Source: Methanobacteriota archaeon (GTDB lineage: Archaea > Thermoplasmatota > Poseidoniia > Poseidoniales > Poseidoniaceae). Taken from it: DNA of 6,602 nt. Below, piece after piece: positions 1-5,674 of this stretch. The stretch lies in assembly GCA_011525095.1 (NCBI GenBank), contig WTIV01000212.1, forward strand, positions 1,197 through 7,798. Direction: 5' to 3'. The number at the start of each line of letters is the position of its first letter. Position 1 is the first letter of the stretch. A model generated the notes under the pieces. That model searched no databases. It was not told the origin of the DNA and saw only the letters and a program-made list of their open reading frames with translations. The position numbers were made by a program, and so were the translations under genes.

Positions 1-2215
1 TTCTCTCAATCAAGTCAGCCTTGGTTCCTGATGTGTCTAGACCCATTGAGTCTGCAACTTCTACCAATTCTGCCTTCTTCATTTTCTTGAGTTCTGCTTC
101 AGAAGGAGCTTCTACTGCATCTTCTTCTGCTGCCTCTTCTTCCACTTCCTCAGTCGCTTCTTCAGCTGTCTCTTCTTCCGCTTCCTCAGTCGCTTCTTCT
201 TCGGCTTCTTCTTCAACTGCTTCCTCTTCAACAGGCTCTTCCTCGGTAGTTTCTTCTTCGTGTGGTACGAATTCGATACCTAGGGTGTTTCGAATGTTTA
301 GTAGAGCGATGTCTAACTCTGGTAGGTTGATTCTACCATCAGAGTTGATGTCCATCACCTTGACCAATTCCTCGATGTCCCACGGTGGCAGGTCTGCGAT
401 ATCTGCTACACGTAGTGCATTAGCGAACTCGAACATGTCTATTTCACCGGAGTTGTCAACATCTGCCCAAGAGAAGAATTGTGCAGTTGTTGTACCTCTT
501 CCACATAGCCACTCAGTCAGTCTGACTAGGTCTTCGTCGAAAGAAACTGGGAATTCGTCGACTTCGTCATTGTGAAGATCTGCGGACACTTCGATAACTG
601 TGGAACCGCTTGAGCCCTCTTCCTCGGATTCACCGATAATCAGTGCCGTGTCGATTCCAACTCCGCGACCGAACAATGCTCTGATTGTTGTTGTACCTTC
701 AACCAAATTGTATGCAGAGATGTCGCTTGTGTTTGATGCTCCAGATGCCTGTACGTTTCCAAACAGTAGTGTCTTGACAACGCTGTTTCCTGCTAGAATG
801 AAACCGATTACTACACCGTAGAATGCAAATGCTCCAGTCAGAGCGAATCCGGAAAGGGTGGATAAGTCCTCTACCTCGGCATCGATAAGTGACTTCTCAG
901 TCCAGTCGCTCATCAGGAATAGAATTGTGGAAAGCAATCCACCTGCGATTACCATCCAAGTTGCTGCACCAGCAGAACCTGTGAGTGATTTTCCAGATGC
1001 TAGTGGGTATGAGTGGAATAGTGCTGATAGTGCAAATAGTCCTCCAATCACGTATAGGAAGGAGGAGTTGACTGTGTCCGCAACACCCGCAAGGCTAGCA
1101 TCTCCGACCATGACGTTAAATCCGGTAAAGTAACCGAGAAGTGCATAGATTGGAAGCAAAATTGCTGCCCCTGCTGCTGCAGTTGCACCTGGGCTGTCAA
1201 CTACTGCACTCGCATTGCCCCTGATTGTTGCAAGCATGTTTGCGGATGCTGCCATGATTGGCATCAATCCAACAGTCACTAGAATCGCACCGATTGATTG
1301 AGCAAAGTTGTCAGCGTGTGTGGATTCTGCAAGGAAGAAAGGCGGGATTGTTACGAATAGAAGAAGCATGGAAGCCTTTGTCATGCTTCCTGACCAAATC
1401 GGTTGTCCTGTAACGTGAGATAGAACGTGGTATCCAACACCGAACATTAGTGCCAATGGAACCCATCCGGAAGCCATTACACCAGCAACCCAAACGGTTC
1501 CTGTCCAGTCGAGTGACTCGCCAAGAGCATTTGCAAACCTGCTGAAAATCAGAACAAATAGTGCTAGGACTAAGAACCAAGATGGCACAGAAATTGGTGA
1601 ATTGCCTCTGCTTCCAAGTGTAATCAGTGAGTTGACTAGAAGGCTTAGAACAAGAAGTCCGGAAACCAATCCGTACAGCGCTGCTTCACTTGCTCCGTAA
1701 ACAATCCAATCCCAGTGGTCTAGAACGGATAGAACAAGTCCGACTAGAACTTGAGCGGTCCATGCCATTGCGATCATCGAAGCGTTTGCCTCACTCGCCA
1801 ACTTTGCACCTGTTGTGCGAGTGTGTGCTACCAATGCGCCACCAACAAGGATTGCGAATATGGCAGTAGACATTGTTACTTGGTTGAAGTAAGCGAGCGC
1901 ACTTCCATCATCATATCCCCATCCGACGTTGGATAGCGAATCAAGTGCGGTTGGGTCATAGTTGTGCCATGCGGCTAGGAAACCGCCTACACCAGCTAGG
2001 ATTAACCAGAATACACCGGTTTGCATCCAAGTTTTAGCACCGCTACCTTCCCTTTCTTGGAATAAGTCGGCTGCTGGACCAGCGGCTTTGGTCAATAAAA
2101 ACATACCAAATTGGCGCAATGGTACACTCATTCCGCCGAATCCCTTCTGAATGTAATAAGTGAACAGAAGGATTGTTGTTAGTAAGATTGCAGATGTTGT
2201 GAATGCTTCTGACAT
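1..2215 (-). CDS. Heme-copper oxidase subunit I-like membrane protein with EF-hand pair, acidic linker and SAP-like C-terminus (partial at 3' end)
   Basis: The frame is open from ATG at 2215 to the left edge (738 residues visible, C-terminus missing). About 13 hydrophobic segments cover residues 6-478. Spacing and local motifs resemble cbb3-type oxidase subunit I: a helix ending FLAAW (79-83), then MSTAIF (115-120) matching the helix II motif, GQPIW (271-275), PPFFLA (291-296) where the copper-site P-H-H lies, and NFAQSIG (303-309) matching the following W-A-Q-T-L-G. The ligand positions read Thr114, Val246, Phe293-Phe294, Thr381 and Asn383 instead of His, so normal oxygen reduction is unlikely if the alignment holds. 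Residues 585-596 and 622-633 are two canonical EF-hand loops. A Glu-rich linker (653-698) and a SAP/HeH-like motif (704-738) follow. ATG 2215 is preceded by AGGTGG at a 7-base spacing. Membrane and EF-hand calls are firm; the oxidase relationship comes from remembered motifs; function is unknown. Confidence 0.72.
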   Translation of the reverse strand, partial: MSEAFTTSAILLTTILLFTYYIQKGFGGMSVPLRQFGMFLLTKAAGPAADLFQEREGSGAKTWMQTGVFWLILAGVGGFLAAWHNYDPTALDSLSNVGWGYDDGSALAYFNQVTMSTAIFAILVGGALVAHTRTTGAKLASEANASMIAMAWTAQVLVGLVLSVLDHWDWIVYGASEAALYGLVSGLLVLSLLVNSLITLGSRGNSPISVPSWFLVLALFVLIFSRFANALGESLDWTGTVWVAGVMASGWVPLALMFGVGYHVLSHVTGQPIWSGSMTKASMLLLFVTIPPFFLAESTHADNFAQSIGAILVTVGLMPIMAASANMLATIRGNASAVVDSPGATAAAGAAILLPIYALLGYFTGFNVMVGDASLAGVADTVNSSFLYVIGGLFALSALFHSYPLASGKSLTGSAGAATWMVIAGGLLSTILFLMSDWTEKSLIDAEVEDLSTLSGFALTGAFAFYGVVIGFILAGNSVVKTLLFGNVQASGASNTSDISAYNLVEGTTTIRALFGRGVGIDTALIIGESEEEGSSGSTVIEVSADLHNDEVDEFPVSFDEDLVRLTEWLCGRGTTTAQFFSWADVDNSGEIDMFEFANALRVADIADLPPWDIEELVKVMDINSDGRINLPELDIALLNIRNTLGIEFVPHEEETTEEEPVEEEAVEEEAEEEATEEAEEETAEEATEEVEEEAAEEDAVEAPSEAELKKMKKAELVEVADSMGLDTSGTKADLIER
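2..106 (-). other. SAP/HeH-like helix-extended-helix motif (truncated by the window edge)
   Basis: Residues 704-738 contain ELKKMKKAELVEVADSMGL followed by TSGTKADLIER. The pattern L-x-x-M-x-K-x-E-L-x-x-x-A-x-x-x-G-L-x-x-S-G-x-K-x-x-L-I-x-R is that of SAP, Rho-N and HeH/LEM-type motifs, which often bind nucleic acid. A final helix or further copies may lie beyond the window. On a multi-pass membrane protein the role is unclear. Confidence 0.6.
119..259 (-). repeat. Glu/Ala/Thr-rich low-complexity coding repeat
   Basis: About 47 residues (653-699) are mostly Glu with Ala, Thr and Val, written as GAAGAAGAA-type runs. The block GAAGCGACTGAGGAAG occurs twice (about 182-197 and 146-161 on the plus strand), which points to internal duplication. 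The protein segment should be a disordered, strongly negative linker between the EF-hands and the SAP-like motif. It also creates a long Ser-rich open frame on the plus strand that is not a gene. Confidence 0.8.
317..463 (-). other. Paired EF-hand domain in the oxidase-like protein
   Basis: Loop 1 (residues 585-596, DVDNSGEIDMFE) has Asp1, Asp3, Ser5, Gly6, Ile8, Asp9 and Glu12. Loop 2 (622-633, DINSDGRINLPE) has Asp1, Asn3, Asp5, Gly6, Ile8, Asn9 and Glu12. Both match the canonical 12-residue calcium loop and lie 25 residues apart, the usual spacing for a pair. The domain follows the last membrane helix by about 100 residues, so it is a soluble tail. Which side of the membrane it faces cannot be told from sequence. 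Confidence 0.88.
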
Positions 2216-2222
2216 TTGTATC

Positions 2223-2228
2223 CCACCT
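2223..2228 (-). promoter_or_regulatory. Ribosome binding site of the oxidase-like gene
   Basis: AGGTGG begins directly after the TGA stop (2231-2229) of the upstream small gene and lies 7 bases before ATG 2215. It fixes the start of the large gene and suggests translation coupled to the small one. Confidence 0.7.
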
Positions 2229-2501
2229 TCAGTCCGAAAGGACGCATCCAACTAGATTTGCAATTATCATTCCACAACCGACGAGAATACCGATGAGGTA
2301 GTACCAGATTCCTGAGCCACCTAGGTTGTCCATGAATGGAATTATATCGCCGATAACTGGAACTGTATCCCAGCCGAAAATGTTGCTGAATAAGGCGATT
2401 AGGCCAACAAGACCAACGCTCATCAAGACAAGAATTACACGAGATGCAGAGGGTTCTGCGACTCCTTCAGATACATCGGGCAGTATGGTGTTATTGGTCA
2501 T
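2229..2501 (-). CDS. Small two-helix membrane protein upstream of the oxidase-like gene
   Basis: A 90-residue protein whose family I do not recognise. It has a polar N-terminus of about 20 residues (with Asp9, Glu12, Glu16), a hydrophobic helix at about 22-41, a connecting segment with Trp44, Pro48, Asp52, Pro55 and Asp58, a Gly-rich turn (GGSG, 61-64) and a second helix at about 65-87 that contains two cysteines (76, 86). There is no heme-binding CxxCH and no metal-ligand pattern. The start is well supported: AGGTGA lies 4 bases before the ATG. The gene ends 13 bases before the oxidase-like gene and its stop abuts that gene's ribosome binding site, so the two are probably an operon and may form a complex. 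It could be a stand-in for a small oxidase subunit, but no sequence motif shows that. Confidence 0.8.
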   Translation of the reverse strand: MTNNTILPDVSEGVAEPSASRVILVLMSVGLVGLIALFSNIFGWDTVPVIGDIIPFMDNLGGSGIWYYLIGILVGCGMIIANLVGCVLSD

Positions 2502-2505
2502 CTCA

Positions 2506-2511
2506 TCACCT
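2506..2511 (-). promoter_or_regulatory. Ribosome binding site of the small membrane protein gene
   Basis: AGGTGA, complementary to the 3' end of 16S rRNA, lies 4 bases before ATG 2501. It directly abuts the foot of the hairpin at 2512-2528, so hairpin folding would sit against the ribosome docking site. Confidence 0.75.
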
Positions 2512-2528
2512 TGACCCCGTAGGGGTCA
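2512..2528 (-). promoter_or_regulatory. Perfect 7-bp hairpin in the leader between the RaSEA gene and the small membrane protein gene
   Basis: TGACCCC (2512-2518), loop GTA, GGGGTCA (2522-2528) is an exact inverted repeat in the 71-base gap. In RNA it would form a stable 7-bp stem with a 3-base loop. No T-run follows it, so a classical intrinsic terminator is not supported. Its position against the ribosome binding site suggests a 5' leader element, an operator, or an RNA-stabilising stem. Confidence 0.55.
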
Positions 2529-2550
2529 TTTACGCCACCTATGATACGGT

Positions 2551-2557
2551 CATAAAC
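2551..2557 (-). promoter_or_regulatory. Possible archaeal TATA-like element for the small membrane protein/oxidase-like unit
   Basis: On the minus strand this reads GTTTATG. With the usual archaeal spacing of about 25 bases, transcription would begin near 2527-2532, at the outer edge of the hairpin, giving a leader of about 26-30 bases. The match to a TATA box is weak and no clear BRE precedes it. Confidence 0.25.
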
Positions 2558-2572
2558 ATTCAGTAACAAATG

Positions 2573-3745
2573 TCATGGTGAGCGGAGATGCAATAGCGCA
2601 TCTCCTCTGCGATTTTTTCCCGAGCCAAGTGGAATCGGCATCTTCTGGTCTAATTCCACCTCAGTCTTCCATACTTCTTGGCAATCGCATGAGAGACCAT
2701 CCAAATCGTGAATGTCTCCACTAACGGAATATCTCTCAATCGCTGCTACAACCTCATCATCGCATGAACCACAATTGTGAGCACCACGGACTTTACCTCC
2801 TGCGGTTGGATGGATGATTAATCGACTGACTTGGTCATCTGAACCATTTCCTGAATTGGTCGGGTGTATATCGTAATGAACGTCTTTGATCAATTGAATA
2901 AGTGACCACAACCAGGGCGGACGGTATTCATTAGCACGGAACAGTCTGTCGATTACTGTGCCTTTTTGGATATTCATTGGATTCACGCTAATTTCATCAC
3001 TTCTTTCAGCGACGTCTCTAATCCATTTTGCACCATGAGTCAAAGCATCTCCTTCACTCATGAAAGGAGGTTTAAACATCAGATAGGTCTTGATTCTAAG
3101 TCCGAATTTCTCAAGGTTTTCAACAGCTCTATCCCAACTTTTTGTGCTGAATCCCTTGTTGACGTGGAATCTCAGAACTTCATCATCATAGGCCTCAAGT
3201 CCGATTGCTACAGAGAATTTTGGATTAATTTTTGTAGCCCAAGCCAGTTTTTCCTCACTGAGTTGTTCTGTTCTACTTTCAACGACCAATTCTTTGCCCA
3301 TCTCGTGACAATCTCTCAGAACTCTCTCTTGGAAATCTAGCGGAATTTCTCTATCCTCTAGAAGTCAACCGGATGTGTAGACTTTTACCATTCCCATAGT
3401 ATCGAAATCATCAAACTTAGCCAATGATTTCTCCCACTGAGAGTGCAGGTCTTCGCTTGTCACATCATCACGAGTGTCATTGAAGTAACCGCAGAATGTA
3501 CAACCACTCGACCACCACCAGTGGCAACCTTTGGTTCTCAAAATTACGGTTAATGCCGTGGTGGGCGTACCGTCTGCGAGCGTTTCAGGCGTGTAGTAAA
3601 CCGTCGCCGGATCTCTTGCATCCCAGGAGTGCTTTCTTTCTTGGGCCCATGGAGTATTTGCTGGTGCTTTGACTAAATCGTGGATTCTTGCTGGTTTCTT
3701 GTCAGCATCTCCTACCATAGTCAACTTGCCACTAGACATTTTCAT
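2573..3745 (-). pseudogene. Archaeosine-biosynthesis radical SAM protein RaSEA, interrupted by one in-frame TGA
   Basis: RaSEA works with the archaeosine synthase ArcS to convert the preQ0-lysine adduct at G15 of archaeal tRNA into archaeosine. The N-terminal part (codons 1-126) has the radical SAM cysteines 74, 82 and 85 in GCHWWWSSGCTFCGYF. Codon 127 is TGA. The same frame then runs to a terminal TGA at 2575 with SAM-fold features such as GLEAYDDEVL (about 182-191) and the late cysteine pairs CGSC (325-328) and CDC (353-355) that I associate with the family. Total span is 390 codons, a normal length. Met149 (ATG 3301) could start a separate frame but would lack the cluster motif. AGGGG sits 7 bases before the second ATG (3739) but only 1 base before the first (3745), so Met3 is the likelier start. 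The gene follows the hydrolase gene by 23 bases. It may be a fresh nonsense mutation, a sequence error or readthrough. Confidence 0.8.
3365..3367 (-). other. In-frame TGA inside the RaSEA reading frame
   Basis: The reading is KVYTSG-stop-LLEDREIP, with both flanks in one frame and both resembling the family. A serine (TSG-S) is what I recall here in relatives, so TCA to TGA would be a one-base change. TGA also ends this gene, the small membrane protein gene and the decarboxylase gene in this window, so TGA is a normal stop in this genome. Confidence 0.85.
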
Positions 3746-3768
3746 TCCCCTGAATTCTGTTTATTCGT

Positions 3769-4824
3769 TTACATTAGCGAATTCGAGAAAAATTCAACAA
3801 TTCTGGTTTCATATTCGGCGGTCTGTGTTAGCATGAGAGTTTGATGCTCGTCGCTTTCCATACCTCTTCCAACATCATAACGAATTACAGAATCATCGAA
3901 CCAACATGTGATTCTACTTTCGTTGCCATGCTCTAATGCTTCGTTACACATTTTTTCTCCGTGGTGAACACGTACCCTCTTGTCTTGGTGACCGTGAACA
4001 ACATACATGTGTCTGTCCCCGATTTCTGTTGCTGCGTCTATCGGGAAATGTTCAATCAAATTTTGATTTGCAATTATCTTGCCCGCAAAGATGCCAGCTG
4101 GCCCCAAAAATGTTGGATATCCCTGAAATTCTAACTCCTCGACGACGATGTCTCCCATATCCGAATAACCAGATTCTAACCAAACCGATTGGATTCTTTC
4201 ATCTAATGTGAATGCGATTGCAGCAGTCCCGGCTCCCATTGAATTTCCATAAACTCCAATCTTGTCTGGGTTTGCGTTTTGTTCTTCGACTAGCCAATCA
4301 AAAATCGCAATCACGTCCACCCACTCGTCTTGCCCGCCAGATACACGGTCATCGTCTATTGAAGACTCCCCATGGTCCCGTAAATCGAAAACTATCACAT
4401 TGAATCCGGCGTTCGCAAGCATTCCCGCTGGTAGCAAAATTGACCCGTCTGCTTTGCAGCCCCTTATGCCATGTACGAACATAACCCAAGGCATCGATTC
4501 GTTTTGCTTTAGGTACCAAGCAGAGAGGTAGATATCTTCGCTTCCAACATCTATTGTTGCAGACTCGTAACCATCCCACCAGTAATTCGACAGCCCTGTC
4601 ATGATCTCTGATGAGATATTTTCGGGGTTTTCTGATTCATTCAATGGTACCTCGTTTCTCAAAGGAGCGAATTGTTCAGGAGTGTTTTGATCAAAATTAC
4701 CCCAACAGTCGGTGTTAGTAAACGCCACACCATTGTAGACTATTGAACCAGCCATGTAGTATCCAAAGGGCAGCAATGCAAATAGCATTACAAAAAAAGG
4801 CATCAATTCTTTTTTGACTCCCAT
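3769..4824 (-). CDS. Membrane-anchored alpha/beta hydrolase (serine hydrolase)
   Basis: A 351-residue protein with a short basic N-terminus and one hydrophobic segment (about 8-29) that is a signal anchor or uncleaved signal; the catalytic domain is probably outside the membrane. The alpha/beta hydrolase marks are in order: oxyanion-hole motif FVHG (116-119), DLRDHGES (147-154), nucleophile elbow GNSMG with Ser195, Asp281 in HGHQD, and His327 in ESDEHQ. This completes the Ser-Asp-His triad. Family members are esterases, lipases or peptidases, and the substrate cannot be read from sequence. ATG 4824 is chosen over TTG one codon upstream because GAGGGA sits 4 bases before the ATG and the stop of the decarboxylase overlaps it as TGATG, a coupling arrangement. 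Being coupled to a phospholipid-synthesis gene makes a lipid ester substrate conceivable, but this is only inference. Confidence 0.88.
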   Translation of the reverse strand: MGVKKELMPFFVMLFALLPFGYYMAGSIVYNGVAFTNTDCWGNFDQNTPEQFAPLRNEVPLNESENPENISSEIMTGLSNYWWDGYESATIDVGSEDIYLSAWYLKQNESMPWVMFVHGIRGCKADGSILLPAGMLANAGFNVIVFDLRDHGESSIDDDRVSGGQDEWVDVIAIFDWLVEEQNANPDKIGVYGNSMGAGTAAIAFTLDERIQSVWLESGYSDMGDIVVEELEFQGYPTFLGPAGIFAGKIIANQNLIEHFPIDAATEIGDRHMYVVHGHQDKRVRVHHGEKMCNEALEHGNESRITCWFDDSVIRYDVGRGMESDEHQTLMLTQTAEYETRIVEFFSNSLM

Positions 4825-5663
4825 CAAATCCCTCTGTACAAAATTGTAGAACCTGCTTTTACAAACTCGCCTTTTGGATGGTCTTTGTGACCGTCTTCGG
4901 CGCTGATTACGTTGGGTGTGAACTTCGATGCAGGCACTCGAACATCGACCCTGCTCCCTAGTCTAATCATTCCAAACCTTTCTCCACGTCTGAGTTCATC
5001 TCCTTCTCCAGTCCATGGGATAATTGTGCGAGCAAGTGCACCTGAAATTTGCATGACTTCAACAATCAAGCCATCTTCTCTCTCAAACAGAGTTCTAACC
5101 CTCTCATTGTATTCACTTTCCTTGCGGAATGCTGGCAAGAAAGGACCTCTTTTACGGCCTTTTCCAGTTCTGTGTTCCATTCTAATGATCTTTCCAGCGA
5201 TAGGTGAACGGTTTACGTGGACATCAAGAGGAGACATGAAAACCGCAATTCTCCAAACATCGGTATCCGATTCCTCACCTTCTGGTACAGCCTCGAATCT
5301 TTGTTCGGTAGAGAAGGAGAGTGGATTCTCACACGGTTCGGGGTGCCAGGTCCCTGTGTGCTCGTCTTCCTCAGCGTCCGCCATTTCTTCTTTGGACGGC
5401 CTTCTTCCGGTAGCCCTCTCTCTCTTTGCAAACATTACATGCCCATCAGCAGGGGATACAATGACACCCTCGTCTCTGGGAATTGGACGGTCGGGGTCTC
5501 TCCAGAAATTAGCAAAGAATGCTGCAAGCATCAACATCAGCACTCCGAATCCCGGTGCTAATCCATAGAGTGGGTCAACAAACCAACCAACTAGAATAAA
5601 TCCAGTTCCCATAAGTGTGGGAGTGATTACTGGCAGAAATCCGCCTCTGGCTAGGAAAGCCAA
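4824..5663 (-). CDS. Phosphatidylserine decarboxylase family protein (probably archaetidylserine decarboxylase)
   Basis: The enzyme removes CO2 from the serine headgroup to make an ethanolamine lipid, using a pyruvoyl group formed by self-cleavage. Two membrane helices (about 8-28 and 34-53) precede the family motifs: FWRDPDRPIP (53-62), VSPADGHV (69-76), FMSPLDVHVNRSPIAGKI (142-159), QISGALARTI (205-214) and the processing site GERFGMIRLGSRVD, where Ser237 should become the pyruvoyl group. The short, GSR-type form is that of archaea and some bacteria. At 279 residues it is longer than usual (about 200-230), because an acidic stretch at about 82-134 lies between the SPADG and FMSPLDVHV motifs. 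The start is TTG 5663: an in-frame TAG lies immediately upstream, and AGGTGAG is 4 bases before it. The only alternative, ATG at codon 18, would delete most of the first helix. The gene lies 9 bases after ribA. Confidence 0.93.
   Translation of the reverse strand: MAFLARGGFLPVITPTLMGTGFILVGWFVDPLYGLAPGFGVLMLMLAAFFANFWRDPDRPIPRDEGVIVSPADGHVMFAKRERATGRRPSKEEMADAEEDEHTGTWHPEPCENPLSFSTEQRFEAVPEGEESDTDVWRIAVFMSPLDVHVNRSPIAGKIIRMEHRTGKGRKRGPFLPAFRKESEYNERVRTLFEREDGLIVEVMQISGALARTIIPWTGEGDELRRGERFGMIRLGSRVDVRVPASKFTPNVISAEDGHKDHPKGEFVKAGSTILYRGI
5262..5420 (-). other. Acidic insertion within the decarboxylase
   Basis: Residues 82-134 separate two motifs that are normally much closer in short decarboxylases. 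The stretch is rich in Glu and Asp with one Cys (111) and several Pro, and has no match I recognise. It lies in the mature beta chain, before the cleavage site, and is likely a surface loop. Confidence 0.6.
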
Positions 5664-5667
5664 CTAA

Positions 5668-5674
5668 CTCACCT
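5668..5674 (-). promoter_or_regulatory. Ribosome binding site deciding a TTG start for the decarboxylase
   Basis: AGGTGAG overlaps the TAG stop of ribA (5675-5673) and lies 4 bases before TTG 5663. Another TAG directly precedes the TTG in frame, so no upstream start is possible. The layout supports translational coupling of ribA and the decarboxylase. Confidence 0.75.

Noticed and set aside
21..575. Plus-strand open frame coding a Ser/Ala-rich 184-residue protein
   Set aside because: It is the antisense of the Glu-rich linker and EF-hands of the minus-strand gene; GAA/GAG/GCA runs read as Ser/Ala codons on the other strand. The minus-strand reading has clear domains.
2512..2528. Intrinsic terminator for the ribA-to-RaSEA string
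   Set aside because: The stem is good but no T-run follows in the minus-strand direction; the next bases are the ribosome binding site of the next gene.
2540..2554. Short inverted repeat TATGA-5 bases-TCATA upstream of the small membrane protein gene
   Set aside because: Only 5 bp per arm and AT-rich, so it is easily expected by chance; it overlaps the possible TATA-like element but gives no independent support for an operator.
3365..3367. Selenocysteine codon in RaSEA
   Set aside because: TGA is the ordinary stop for three genes in this window, no SECIS-like element was seen in the short downstream gap, and the position looks like a Ser in relatives.
4825..4827. TTG as the start of the alpha/beta hydrolase
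   Set aside because: It lies only 1 base after the GAGGGA ribosome binding site, while the ATG directly after it has good spacing and forms the TGATG overlap.
4912..5568. Plus-strand open frame of 218 codons
   Set aside because: It lies wholly opposite the decarboxylase, whose motifs are unambiguous, and shows no domain of its own.
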